A DNA stretch of 64,000 bases from Apostichopus japonicus (Eukaryota; Echinodermata; Holothuroidea; Aspidochirotida; Stichopodidae): contig NC_092572.1 in NCBI RefSeq assembly GCF_037975245.1, positions 29,187,989 through 29,251,988 on the forward strand. The letters run 5' to 3'. Shown here one piece after another: positions 10,501 through 24,737 of the stretch. Every line of letters begins with the position of its first letter. Position 1 is the first letter of the stretch. Below the pieces are notes generated by a model. It had not been told where the DNA came from. It did no database searches and was given only the letters and a program-made list of their open reading frames with translations. The position numbers and the translations under genes were made by a program.

Positions 10501-13500
10501 TACCCATATAATGTTGCACAAAATTTCATCTATGGACAACCAATATAGAACCCCCCCCCCCCCTCAACCCTTAACAGACCGGTCAAAATTGAACGAGTAG
10601 AGGGAAGTATGATGAAGAATGTTGGTAAAGGAATTTTCGAAAATTCAGACACAGTTAAATTATTGGTGTACAAATATTAAAACCTCTTATAACGGCTTCT
10701 AATACTATAAAACTTCGATATCATAGAAAATACCCCAAAAATATGCTTGAGGGGGAGGGGCGGTCTCCACCCTTCGCCCCCCCCCTCCCTTGGTTACGCA
10801 CCTGCGGTTAAAAATCTTCTAGGAAACAGGCCAAATGGAAACCCAGTGAACCCATATCGATGTGGATCATATATAATATATATGATCATATTATGATTGT
10901 ACGTACTTACACTCATACACAAGAGGCAAACCAAATTTCATTACGGATGCGGTCCGTCTAGCTATTCATTTCGAATAAAAGAAGTAAAAACTACTTTCGG
11001 TCATATATGGTAACAAATTGTGACACGGTTAGACAGGCGCCTTGTGAGGAATTTGCCAAGGGAGGGTCAAAGCTTTTACACAGACTTTCTAAGCGTAGCG
11101 CCACCATAAGTTGGCGCGAAGCGCAAAAGAAAATTTTGGCCGAAAATGCCTCCCAGATCGATGGAAATGGCACTTCACAGGCCTTGTAAGTTGCATCTAA
11201 GCATTTTCTATTTTGAAATTACTAGCGATATCATAAAAAAATACAAAACATATGCTTAAAAATACTATGCCACCAAATATTGGGGGGGATATTAGATACT
11301 ATATCCCCCATCTAAAATATTGGGAGACATGTCCCCCCGTGCCCCCCCCCCATGATCGCCGCCCATCAAACTATCAAAAGTCCAGCAGATTTCATCAAAA
11401 TAATTTCAAATGGGCAAAGGAAAGTACAGTGTATGTATCATGACCTCATTTGCATATTTACATATCTAATTAGCTCAATTATAACAAAAAATTATAAAAA
11501 TCAAAACCTCATTTCAATACCTATCTGTCAATACTTGGGTCCCTATTGACAAAAATGAACAGATTTTAAGTAATTACAATTTGTAAATATTTTCCCCAAG
11601 GAACAATGATGTGACGTGGCAATTGGGAACTAAGGAGTTCTTTCTTAATAATTTTAATTTTAACAATTAATAAATCACAGCATAATGTTCACCCGTGATC
11701 CGGGTGCTCGACGAAAGCCCGTCTTACGGGTCAATCGCCTATTATACTGTATGTCATGAATTGATACACTCAATCGTGTAAACAGCTATCTCCATATCCC
11801 AGCCCAGGAAAAAATTTACCTCAAATTTACCGCAGTAAATTACCACAAATTTACCATGGTTTTACCTCACTTTCACCCCAATTTTACCGCAATTTACCAC
11901 GGTGTTCCCATTCTTTTACCGTGCTTTTAATACACTTTTACTACGCTCTTACCCCAAATTTACCACAGTTTACCGTTCTTTTACCCCAATTTTACCGTAT
12001 ACTTACCACGCTTTTTCCTTAGTTTAACCTCAATTTACCATATTTTACCACGCTTTTACCACAGTTAACCGTTCTCTTACCCCAATTTTACCCTAGTTGA
12101 CCACGCATTTTCTACACTTTTACCCTAAATTTACCACAGTTTTACCGTTCTTTCACCCCAATTTTACCGTATATTTACCACGCTTTTTCCTTAGTTTTAC
12201 CTCAATTTACCATATTTTACCACGCTTTTACCACAGTTTACCGTTCTTTACCCTAATTTTACCCTAGTTGACCACGCATGTTCTACACTTTTACCCTAAA
12301 TTTACCACAGTTTTACCGTTCTTTTACCCAATTTAACCGTATATTAACCACGCTTTTTCCTTAGTTTTACCTCAATTTACCATACTTTTACCACAGTTTA
12401 CCGTTCTTTTACCCCAATTTTACCGTAGATTTACCACGCTTTTTTCCGTAGATTTACCTCAGTTTAGCATGATTTTACACTTATTGTAAGACAGTTTAAC
12501 CTCACATTGAGCATGATTTTGTCATAATTTCAGTCAGCATGTACACCATGTATTTCTTTGAATTTCACCCATCAGTGTACTGTATCATAATTTGGCTATT
12601 TGCCTTTACCCTTATTGTAATGGTTGTATACCTGACATGTAAGTCCACAGATGTAGCATGCAGCAGTTTTTAATTCATCAAATCCATGGAAGTTTCACAC
12701 GTAAGAAAGCTTTGTTGAATTTCAATTACACTAGCTGGTATGCTTCCTGACTCTCTTCTTTTGACATAATTGGTAGTCCAGATTTTTGATCTCCTATTGT
12801 CCTCAAAGACAGTGAGTGGACTTGCATCAAGGACGAATGGTGCGTTGTGTGGCTTCAAGTTGTTCTATGTTGTTTGTGGTGATGTGAGCCATGGCTTCTG
12901 TCCTAAACGGATTGATGTTGCTGGTCCAGATGGCGATATCGTTTGCGTATTGGGAGATCTGTGTGAAGCGGTTTTCCGGTTGTGGGATGTCTCCAACGTA
13001 CATGATGTAGAGCATTGGGCTGATTGTGCTGCCTTGAGGGGTTCCGGTGTACTGTGCTGAAGTAGTTCCTGATGGTTTCGGCTTTTTCTGGGTCTGTTGT
13101 TGCAGCGTGACCCTCGTAGTTAAGAGTGGGAATATTCCTGTACTTCGATTTGATGTTGAAAATTTGTTGACTGTCTTCCAGAAATCCTTGGCATCTTTGT
13201 TGTTGGAGAGTTGTTTACTTCTGTTGTTGTACTGATCTTCCTTGTGCTTGCGGATGAGTTCCGTGATTTTCTTACTGTTGATGTACTGCTGTAAGTATTC
13301 TTCTGTCCTAAACGGATTGATGTGGCTGGTCCAGATGGCGATATCGTCTGCGTATTGGGAGATCTGTGTGAAGCGGTTTTCCGGTTGTGGGATTTCTCCT
13401 ACGTCCATGATGTAGAGCATTGGGCTGATTGTGCTGCCTTGAGGGGTTCCGGTGGTGATGTGTAGTGGTGAAGAGAACGATGATCCTATTTTGAAGTTGG

Positions 13501-16500
13501 TAGTTCGGTGTGACAGGAAACTGGCGATCCATCTTGTGAGTTTGATTGGTAAATTGTATTTCCTGAGTTTCAGTAAGAGCCCTTCGTGCCACATTCTGTC
13601 AAAGGCCTTTTCTGCATCGAAGAAAGCAGCAATGGTGTGGTGACCTTTGTGGAATAGTTGATCTGTTGTGCTTCTATTACGACGAAATCCTGCCTGGCTG
13701 TCTGGGATGATGTTGTGATCTTCGATGAACTTGTAGAGGCGTCTGGCATAGGCATTTCCCAAGGACTGGAAGGAGGCTGATAGCTGCCTGGATGTTTGTA
13801 GTCTTTGCCTGGTTTCGGAAATACGATGGTGGTGGCTGACTTCCAGATTTGTGGAATGTGTCCGATCTTGAATGAATCTGTGTATATCATGCTGAGTGCT
13901 TCGAGGAGTATCGGTGGAGCTGCTTTAACGTGCAGGTACTGGATACCATCCCTGCCTTCTTCTTCTGAAGCATCTGCTTGTGGATGGTAGGTGGAGTGGT
14001 ATCCTCGTTTGATGAAGTGGGCTAGTTTGTAGATGTTTTTGTTGTACTGTGGTTTATCCGGAATTGAGTGTACTGTGCTGAAGTAGTTCCTGATGGTTTC
14101 GGCTTTTTCTTGGTCTGTTGTTGCAGCGTGACCCTCGTAGTTAAGAGTGGGAATATTCATGAACTTCGATTTGATGTTGAAAATTTGTTGACTGTCTTCC
14201 AGAAATCCTTGGCATCTTTGTTGTTGGAGAGTTGTTTACTTCTGTTGTACTGATCTTCCTTGTGCTTGCGGATGAGTTCCGTGATTTTCTTCTTCATGTT
14301 GTTGTGTTTTGCTTTGATATCTGCATTCTTGGTACGCTGGAATGCTCTGCGAAGTTGTTTCCGTTGTTTGACGAGGTTGATGATATGTCTTGGGAGTTGA
14401 AATCTTATGATTGGCGGATATGCAGGAACTGCGATTGTGTTGGCGTCAGTGATAACTTTGGTTATTTCTTCCGCTGCTTTGTCGATTTGTTGTATAGTTG
14501 TGATGTTGTTGTAATTTTTAGTATTGGTCTGGATGTGAATCCTATAAAGGGACCAATCTGCTTCCTTGTAATTCGGTCTGGGCTGTAATACGGTCTTCTT
14601 GGTTGTGGTGTTGAGTTAGAGGATGACTGGAAAATGGTCCGAACCCCGGTCCGTACCGGTGTTGAAGGTGTGGAACAGTTGGTAGATGTTGGTAGAAATG
14701 AGAAAATAGTGCAGTTGTTCGGGGGTTCCGTAATCTGTAGATGTGTACCTTGTAGGTTCACCGGTGTTGAGGCATATGAGGTTGCTGGTTGAGAGTAAGT
14801 TGATGAGCTGTTTTCCTGCAAGGTTGGTGGGGCGACACCCCAATGTTGTGTGTTTGGCGTTAAGGTCTCCGGTGATGATGATGTGCTTTGTGGATTTGCT
14901 GATGTCGTTAAGAAATTGGTGTGGGAAGGCCTTGATAGTAGATACATAGTACCATGACTTTCTTCCCGTTGTTGAAGGTAATGTTGATTGTTAAAGCCTC
15001 TCCTCCTAGTTGATTGTGATTGTTGATTAGTTGGTTTGTGCTGACTTCCGAGTAAATGATGCTGTTTCTGATCGCGATGACTACTCCTCTTGTATTGGTG
15101 TGCTGGCTGGCTAAGATGTTGAAATCTGCAAAATAGGGTCTGCGTTTGTGACGGGTTTCGTTGAAGCATGCTACGTCGATATTTGCAGCGTTAAGGTAAT
15201 CCTGTATTTTGTTGTTGATGTAGTTGGCGTTGAACTGCATAATTCGTAGTCGTTGTTCATCCATTACTTCAGCTTTATCTGTTTTCCATGTTGCTGAGTG
15301 GTAGAGTTTCTATTTGTGGCCGCCATTTAATGATTCTTGAGGGAGTTGGTGGAGGTGAGTTTATCCATCGATCGTTTGCGAATTTTGGCCCGGAGAGTTT
15401 CCTTGGAGATGATGAGACCAAGATGCGACTTCATTTTCTGGGTGATGATGGAGTGTAGGTGAGTATCCTGGTCTGGTTCTTTGGTCCCTGATGTGGCGAT
15501 GGTCATGAGTATTAAATGTCGGCGGTGAAGTAGGAGATGTCTTCTTTGATGATCTGTATCTGTTTGGTGGTGTGTTCTCGCATGTGGTGGAAGAACGCAG
15601 CGTTGTCCTCATGCGTTTTCTTCAGTAAGGTGTCGTGCTTGGCTTTCAGGTCTGCGATCTCTCGTTGGTGTTTCAGGTTGATTTCTATGAGTTGTTTATC
15701 ATGTTGGTCTTGTAGTTGTTTGATGATATCGTCTTGGTTGGTTATCATGTTGGAGCGTGGAGAGGAGGCCGGGTTTCTCGTTGACTTTAGGATACTCTGA
15801 CAACAACAATAAAGGAGTTTACCCCTGTTCGACCTCGCAAGAGGTCCTACGGGGGATAATATTTAAGTTTTGTAGAATAGACAATTTTTTTTTCTAGGGA
15901 CTTGTCAAGTCATTTAATGGACCTGACAGAGCATACCCAAATCTGAGGACACTGATTGGTCAATTTTCGTGTTCAACAGTGTTGAGGCACAGAAGCTATG
16001 CCTTATGTGTGCTAGTTTATATAGTTTTTTTTTTCACTTTAAAGGCTTTTAGGTTCTCCCTAATAATGAAAAAAGATTAAATTGTTGTCTCCTCTCAAAT
16101 ATATCAGGGATTCCATGAAGGAATTCTCTATGTAACTATCCTCTGCTTGTTTGTTTTTAGGAAAAGAGATGCATACTATTACATTTAAGAATAGCAGTTG
16201 GTCTCTCTACTTTATTCCACTCATATCCTCAGGTAATTTATATTGCCAACATTATGATATGAGTAGAACAAAAGGTTTGTCATATCAGTATTGCAAAAAT
16301 ATGGGACAAAATCATGGAAAAATTGCTGTAAATGTACCATCATGTTTCATATTGTGACCCATATATGTACTACTGTGGTAAAATCATGGTAAAATTATGG
16401 TAAATTAACCATAGTATAATTGCACTGTATAGTTTTACCCTATATTCACTGTGGTTAATCATGGCACAATTGTAGGAATTTCACCTATGTAGTTTATGTA

Positions 16501-19500
16501 CCATATAAACTTACCCTACTTTTACTCCAGTAATATAATGGTAAAACTGTGGTAAATTTACCGTAATAAATGTACCACACTTTTACTCTTCTTTTACCGC
16601 GGTAATACCATGGTAAAACTGCGGTTAATTTACCGCGGTAAATGTACCGCACTTTTACCCTACTTATACCGCGGTAATATCATGGTAAAACTGCGGTAAA
16701 TTGACCGTAGTAAATGTACCACACTTTTACCCTACTTTTACCGCGGTAATACCATGGTAAAACTGTGGTAAATTTACCGTAGTAAATGTACCGCACTTTT
16801 ACCGCGGTAATACCATGGTGAAACTGTGGTAAATTTACCGTAGTAAATGTACCGCACTTTTACCGCGGTAATACCATGGTGAAACTGCGGTAAATTTACC
16901 GCGGTAAATTTACCGCGGTAAATTTACCGCACTTTTACCCTACTTATACCGCGGTAATATCAGGATAAAACTGGGGTAAATTTACCGCAGTAAATGTACT
17001 GCACTTTTACCCTACTTATACCGCGGTAATACCATGGTAAAACTGCGGTAAATTTACCGCAGTAAATGTACTGCACTTTTACCATACTTTTACCGCGGCA
17101 ATACCATTGTAAAACTGCGGTAAATGTACCCCGGTTGATTTTACCACAATTTTACCACACATTTACCCTATTTACCAGACATTTACCATAGTTTACCGCG
17201 GTAAAATTAGGGTACATTTTTTGCTGGGAAAACTCTTGTTTAGAGCGAAATTCCTCTCATCATGTTTGCAAATATACTCCATACGCGTTAGTTTGTTAAT
17301 GAGTTGTTTGTTTATTTCCTTATTTATTTGTCTATTATTTGATAATGGGGGAGGGTGCTTCAGCTTCCGTTATTTTCTTGTTTTTATAATGAACACATTC
17401 TCCAGCGGCTATATGCATAGTGTCTGACAACATTTTCCGTTACCATGGATACGGCCCTGTAAACTTGACCTAATATTGTACTTTTTTTGCCTTGTATAAT
17501 AGAGTTCAACGTACACAGTTGCCCAGGTTTACCGGTGAAGGCGACTGGGAGCTCTGCGATATGACGGTGGATTCTACCAAAGTTGCTGTTAGCGGTAACA
17601 ACGAAGACACAAGGATAACATCCATAGACCTGTTTGCATTAAATATTCCTGATTCTTCGTCGCCATTTACAACTCGGTTTTATTCTAAAGAATTTAAGAA
17701 TCCTTCAAGATGGCCGCTCCGTTTTGTTTCATTCTTGGATGATTCTCGTATAGTCACTGTGTGTGGTGATCAGTTGGATGTCTTCAATATCAAGACAAAC
17801 GACATACCCACTCATAGTGAGCAATTACGCGATGAACCAGCCTTGTGTATGACTGTCAGAGAGGGAGAGATATTTATTGGTTTGTCTTCTAACGAGGTGA
17901 TTGTGTTTGATTTTAGTTTAAATAAAATCAAGACAATCACCTTGGAAGGATTAGAAAGATATCCTGTAGAGATAACAGCTTATGGAGATAATCTGTTTAT
18001 ATGTACAAACAATGATAGAGCCATTAGATACAACATGGAGGGAGTGATGTTACATGAATACTATACACCAGACTACTCACATGCAAACAGTATCACTGTA
18101 AGCAGTGAGTTTGGTCTGGTGTTGATATCATATTGCTTCCCTGTTGCTCCTGTTGTTGTTTACTCTCTCTCTGAGAATCATAAATTGTTCACTTTCCGAG
18201 TTATTAATGAGTTGATGAATAGAATCAGGATAAACGATGTAAACAGGTTTATGTTTACAACAACAGAAGAAGGAACACTGGGTGTATACAGCACAGTAAG
18301 TACAGTAGGATAGTGTAAACAAGCCAACATTTTATTTTGCATCTAGAATAATGAAACTGGGCTAGAAAAACTACCAAGTTCAGTATCAGTGACTGCGAAC
18401 AAGTCTTGGAAATCATATGAAATTTGGGACTAAATTTTTAGTAGAAATTTGGTTTCAAAATTCAAACTGCTGATTGAGGAATACACAGTCAATACTATAG
18501 AGAGTTTCATATCAAATATGACTTTGTGCCATTTTTTTTTTTCATTTCACAGTACACAATCCAGCTTGTTCAGATTAGGTAATCCTACATAAGTGAATAC
18601 GGACATCTCCTAAGAGCACACTTATTGCTATTTTGTGGCAATATCAATAAATTTAGAGAAAAAATGAGAAGAAAATTTTAATAGGATTGAAGTAGCAAAA
18701 CCTCTCATAGGTTAGGAGATGTTTGTATGCAGTGAGCTCAATCATGCTTCTATTGGAGGTCTACACAGTTTTGTATAATGCAAGTAATTTCAGAGGATTT
18801 TTGGAATTTATTCACCCTGTGCTGTATGTATGTAATTGCTACGAGAAGTTTTGCTACTTCAATCCTATTACAATTTTCTTCTCATTTTGCTCTAAATTAA
18901 TCTATATTGCCACAAAATAGCAATAAGTGTGCTCTTAGGAGATGTTCGTATGCACTGAACCCAAAATCCTCTGAAATTTACTTTCATTATATAAACTGTG
19001 TAGACCCTTAATACAGTATTGTTACTAGGATTTAAAAAAGTCTTGAAAACTCGCTGAGAAAAACTTATGTCCCTGCAGTCCATGAAAACATCAAACAACT
19101 TTAAAATACCCGTACATGAACACACAATACTTAACTATAATGACTCCTGACAAGACATTGGCTTGTGCCCAACAGAAGCCCATAGTTATAGGTCAAGAAA
19201 GAAAAATCAAATTTATGATGAATTTTGTAGCTACTTAACAGCAACAAATGACTGTCATGTTCAGGAGCAGGAAATTATTCAGTAAACTCTAACGTGGAAA
19301 ACCCTCATCTAGTAATAATAACAACAAGTAGCACTCTAACCACTTCGGACCATTTGCAACTTCTGACTTAGACAACAGGTTGCCATGGCAACAAACCCCT
19401 TTGTTTATGCTGCATGTACCTAGGCAATCCCTTGGACTAAAAGTAGGCTACAAATCAGAGACTATATCACATAGAATATCAGCTTTATCTGGTCTGATGG

Positions 19501-22500
19501 AATCTGTACCAATTAGGAGTGACTATTAGGGCTGCTAATACTTGCTAGCATTCTAACAAAACCTTAATAGAGCCTCAGTCCTATCTACTAAAATATATTG
19601 CTAAAAATCTGTCAACCCAGAAGTTGATGGGAAGTTCAGCAAATCCTGTCACCATGGCAACTAGTAAAAGAGTAGCATTGCATCATGGGATCTAAACATA
19701 GCTCGAATAGGTGACACCTATACCAACTGAAAAATAAATGTGAGTGCATTAGAGTGACGGATAATGCTCGACATAATCACAGCAATGCATAATAAAACTA
19801 ATAAATATCCCAATGTGGGTTCTCGTTGGACCAATAACCTGAAGCACTTTCAATTCTCTCACATTAATTCAATGTAGGTTAGGACATAACCATACACACA
19901 TTATGGTTGAGGGAATATAAGTGCCATAATCAACCCTGTAAACAGCTATTAAACAATGTTCAATTAAAAAATGATACAGAATTTACACACATTACAATTT
20001 AGTAATTACTGTACCTGTAGACTCACTACTGTATAGCTGTTACAGGTACTGGTATTAATTCCTAAATAATAAATACATTCTTTGTGCATTCTGCCATCAT
20101 AGGAGATCAATATACTAATGAATTCCAAATTACACTTAATACGGGCTGGTACTCTGTGTGCACATTACTATCACAGAACTAACGTGCATAGTGCATTCAT
20201 TCACAGGTAATACACAGAAGGTACAGTATGCCCAAATGAAACTGCTCCTGAGGAGTTTGGGGCAAAGTTAAATGATGAACTCTTTACCTGTTTTGAAATT
20301 AATGTAACTAATTTCTAACAGTCTTCTAGCTTGTCTCTACTGCAGAATGCAGATGCATGACAGCTTAGAGTGTCGTGATGAATGGTAGAGTTGTTTGCAA
20401 ACGTGTTTTTGGTAGTGTTATAACGATTATGCATAACAGAAAACACCGATTACTGATTATTTTTTTCATAATCGTACCGATTCCGATTATTTGAAAAAGA
20501 GAAAATATCCTGTTTATTCGAAATCGGCAATAATGTTTTTGATAGAATCAATTATTGTTGTGATTTTCCTGTTTCCTTTTGCTTTCGTTGTAATACTCTT
20601 GTAAGGCTCTTAGGTATCTGGAGTTGCTCGGAAATATATATATATATATTTTTTTGCAAATTTCCAAAATACGACAATATGACATCCTACCTATTCAGCA
20701 CTGTGCTAAGCGAATGGCCAAACCACCTCGACGTGTATGTCACCTGTTAATGGCTTGAAATGGGCTAAGAATAGTTACTCAAAATATCCATCTCAAAAAG
20801 CATGTCAGACAAACCATTCAACTTCAATCTTTACCAATGTGAAAATTTTAATTACATACTGTATTGCCTACATTCCGACATTATTTTGTACTTATTTTCA
20901 GTGTTATACCGTTTATGAACAAATAGAAATGTTACGAACTTGAAGTTAAACATACCTATTCGTTGCCTATTTAACTCCATTCAAGTTCAATTACAAAATG
21001 TATGCTCAGGCCAATCAAACTGAGAAGCAAATTGTACCAACGTAACGTGTTTAAAATTACTCTAGAATTTTACCAGATTGATGTAAAGAAATAATAACAA
21101 CTAGAAATTAGTCCAATATAAAATACAACATTCTCTCTTTAAATAGCACATACCTTCCAAACAAATGCCGATTTCCAGCAAATTGAAAGTTGTAAACTAA
21201 GCTACGCATTTTTGCAAACCGATGGTTAAGCTACATTTCCCATTGACTTAGTGTGGTTTTTAGGCTAACATGTGGTCGAAGGTTGCAGTATTTCATGGAT
21301 ATTTTAGTTCTAGCTAACTGCGTCACAACTTCAGCGAATAAAGAGATGCTAAGGCTAGATTTTCCCGTTGACTACGTGTGGTGTTAGGGTACAATGCGCG
21401 ACGAAAGCAGCAAGGAAAGTATGTTAAAAAGCTACGCAAAGTATTGTTTTTTTTTTTTTTTCTTTTTTTGCAAAACGATGGTTGGGCTACATTTCCCATT
21501 CACATAGTGTGGTTGTTAGGCTAACATGTGGTCGAAGATTGCAGTTTTTACGAATATTTTTATTTTTTTTATTTGCAACACAACTAGGGCGAATGAGACA
21601 GATGGCTAGGCTAGATTTCCTTGTTCACTTAGTGTGAAGTAAGGCTACCATGTGGTCGGAGATTTCTGGGGATTTTAGGCTATTGTAGCTGTTACTGAAA
21701 TTGCTTCGTGAAGGCCGTAATTTGCCAGTGACTTGCGGGAAGTTCCCGGTGATTGTGCGAGACCCTCCCGCACTGCTTCAAATTTGATGCGGGATTGTGA
21801 GAACTGTTTGCGCGATTCGCGCTGCTAAAGCAAACGCATGTCACAATTAATTTTACACAGACACCTGACATAACGAGGGCGATTTTCTTACAGTTCTCTT
21901 TTCTTTATCGCACTCGTAATTGTGCTTTAGGAGGGCTTTTTTAGCACTTGCGAGGGCGAATCGCCCGTCGCCCCCGCTCATTTGAAACCCTGTCCAGCAC
22001 ATTCGTTAATTCGCGAAATTGGTATTGTTACCATGCTTACTATGCCGAGAAATATGAAGTCACTAACCACGAGGGAAGCAAAATAGGCGATCCTGGCAGC
22101 ATAATTTGATGAAATTACACTGTGAAAGACATATAGAGGGTGTCTTTATTTTAATATTTCGTAGTAAAAGAACAAACCTAATACATCAGTTGATATTTTC
22201 AACTTCCATATGTTTTTGAATAATATTTATCACCATCCATATGTTTTTGAATAATCGGTAGGACATAACTCCCATTGAGAGGTTCCGACGTGGTTGATAT
22301 TTGGGAGAAGTTGTGAATGGGGTAAGGGATTGTTTCCACGGTCATGTAATTGACGGTCAACAAAGGTCAATTAGGGGTCAAAAACTAGTATTTTACCATT
22401 AACTTGAAAACAAAATGTCTGTTAAGGTTGGGTGTTATGCTATTGTAATCCATTAGTCGACCCGCATCTAGGTGACCTTTGACCTCAATTTGACCTCCGG

Positions 22501-24408
22501 TGACCTTTATCAGTTTCTTTGGTTATTCAAATTTTCGTGGCTATAATCGGATCTCTAAGGTACCTTCCGATCAAAATTGTCCTTGGTTGAACTCTGTGCG
22601 ACCTTTGTGTGCGAAGTTATCAGAGGTCAAGTTTTTTTTTTTAATTAGTTCATGTATATCAATTTGTATCAAGTGATGTATATCCCATTAAGCCGATCAG
22701 AGGTCGATACCTACAGTAGCTGCTTTGACTTCATTTAGTGTGTGTGGATCTTCTGTGCGAGTAACCAGAATCTTACTCTCTTATGTGGAGCCCAAGAGAA
22801 GTTCAAGTCTCAGATGAGCTGTTGGTTAAATCTCAAACATCAGGTTTCAGAAATCTTCTGACCAAGGCTAGTCTAAAAGGACAGTTATTGATGTGATTAG
22901 TTGATTTACTAAATCAATGGATTTATTGTTGTTTCTCTCTTCCATAGGCATCCATGTTGACCTTCAGCCATCTCAAAGAAGAACTGTCTTCAAAGCTTAC
23001 CCAAACTGACTGTGGGAATTTAGGCCGCTACTTTTCACTACCACCCGATCAATTGAAGACCATTATTACAAGTCCTTTGTACTCCAAGAATTTTCTGCTT
23101 GCCCTTGAAGAGAGAGGATACATACACCCTACAAATATGAATCGATTGACTGATGCATTCACTGAGCTGAAGATCAACCGTACTTACTTACTAGCAGAGA
23201 CGTACATGAAGCTGAGAGGTAGGCCCCTAATCAATAGCTCTCTTGTAATGTGTTGTTGCTTCACCATTTGTACTTCCATAATGCACTTACTTAAAAAGCC
23301 ATACCCCTCCCCCAACTTTCCCAATCCCCCTCCCCCTTCCCCACCCCCTAACCCCAGAAAGATCCCACTTGAAGTATTGATACAAAACACAGGTGGTGAT
23401 TTATTCTAGATGCTCTCAACCAAAATGTGCACACCAAAACATAATATATATATATGTACATTTGTACAAGTGAGCAAAAGTCGCCCTGTGCCATGTTGTG
23501 AATTATGCATTTATCAGTGTGCCTGTACGTCTCTGTGGATATTTAACAAAACTGGAAACTTAATTTAATGTTTTACCTTTAACATTTCAGATCAAGACAC
23601 TGAATACGGTAAATTCCTCGCCGGCCTCTCTGCTCATTTGACATTTTCCATAACAGTGAAACTGTGTGATAACTTTGAAGTTACTGATAAGAACAAGAAG
23701 ACAGTTATCTCCAGTCAGAATCCAGGACTCTCCTTTCTCCTGACAATTGATAAGATGGGTATCATTAATCCTACTGATGTCAGCAAATTAGAGACACCTT
23801 TAGAGGAATATCGTCTTTTCCAGGCAGTAGCTAAGATACACGAATACCAGTCCTTGGTACTTTCTGACAAAACAAAGGCACAAGATGAAGGTATTGTAAA
23901 TTCATATGTATGTGACAAACTTTTATTCTCCACTGGTACAAGTGTTGGCCAGTTTTAAGGATCATTCCAGACTTAAGACTTCATAGCTCAAAACAGTTAA
24001 ACACACACAATGCACTCATTATCTAAAAATCATATGTGTTGATTACAGGATATTTTAGTGATAATGAAAACTGAGATGTCAAAATATGTTTTGAACTGAA
24101 GCACATTGAGTAACTCACTGTTTCATAGTATTGTATGTTGTTGAGAAATATGATGATGTAAGTTTTCACTTTATTATAATGAGTGCATTGTTCTGCTGTA
24201 TAATCTGTGATGTCATACAGTGACTATACCAACAGCTCTTTCTTCTGTATAATTAAAATTATAATATAAATCATTTGGAAATGATTTAGCCGTGTCCCAG
24301 GGAGCTGCAGTTTGCAGTGTACTCAAATGACTTCACAATTAAACAATGCTCCTAATCATTGAGGAGTCCTACTTTATCAGTGACAAATAAATAAAGAATT
24401 TATCAATA

Positions 24409-24451
<43 letters not shown>

Positions 24452-24678
24452 ATAATATACTTAACTAAACTACCGCACTGTCGCCATGGCAAACGTAAAC
24501 ACACACACCTGAAGCCGAGATAGCCTGTGTTGTCCAGTTGCCTGATGATCGGTGCGCGAGCCTTACCTGTGAAACTCCGAGTAGCAGTATGATGGTAGTT
24601 TAGTTAAGTATATTATGTGATATTCTAGCTCTGCCTTGGCATAAAGCACTCTTTGTGAATATTGGCCACCATTATATG

Positions 24679-24709
<31 letters not shown>

Positions 24710-24737
24710 TATCTATATATCTATATATATCTATCTA

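Larger units (their letters stand above)
11798..17228. mobile_element. 5.4-kb foldback-like element with TTTACC arrays
   Basis: The left end CCCAGC (11798) then AAAAAATTTACC is mirrored at the right by GGTACATTTTTTGCTGGG ending at 17228. Inside each end lies an array of short TTTACC-type repeats (11810-12480 and 16360-17222), with a rearranged retrotransposon between. The interrupted R1 repeat outside gives an independent boundary. Long terminal regions built of short tandem repeats recall foldback elements such as sea urchin TU elements; this is an analogy, not a homology claim. No transposase was found, so it would move only in trans. A 3-4 base target duplication is possible but unclear. 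Confidence 0.6.
18296..22947 (+). other. Intron 3
   Basis: 4.65 kb. It contains the foldback at 18590-18960, the four-copy tandem repeat at 21222-21680 and dispersed-family sequence at 22260-22640. From 19006 to 21200 I see no gene and no strong repeat; a stretch of ATAATCG words at 20420-20510 and a short (TA)n at 20635-20650 suggest old transposon debris. A GC-richer block at 21715-21990 (GCGATTCGCG, GGGCGAATCGCCC) also looks like transposon remnant. Confidence 0.6.

Noticed and set aside
14462-15169. 235-codon minus-strand open frame
   Set aside because: It is an out-of-frame shadow of the endonuclease of the minus-strand retrotransposon, whose motifs lie in the other two frames.
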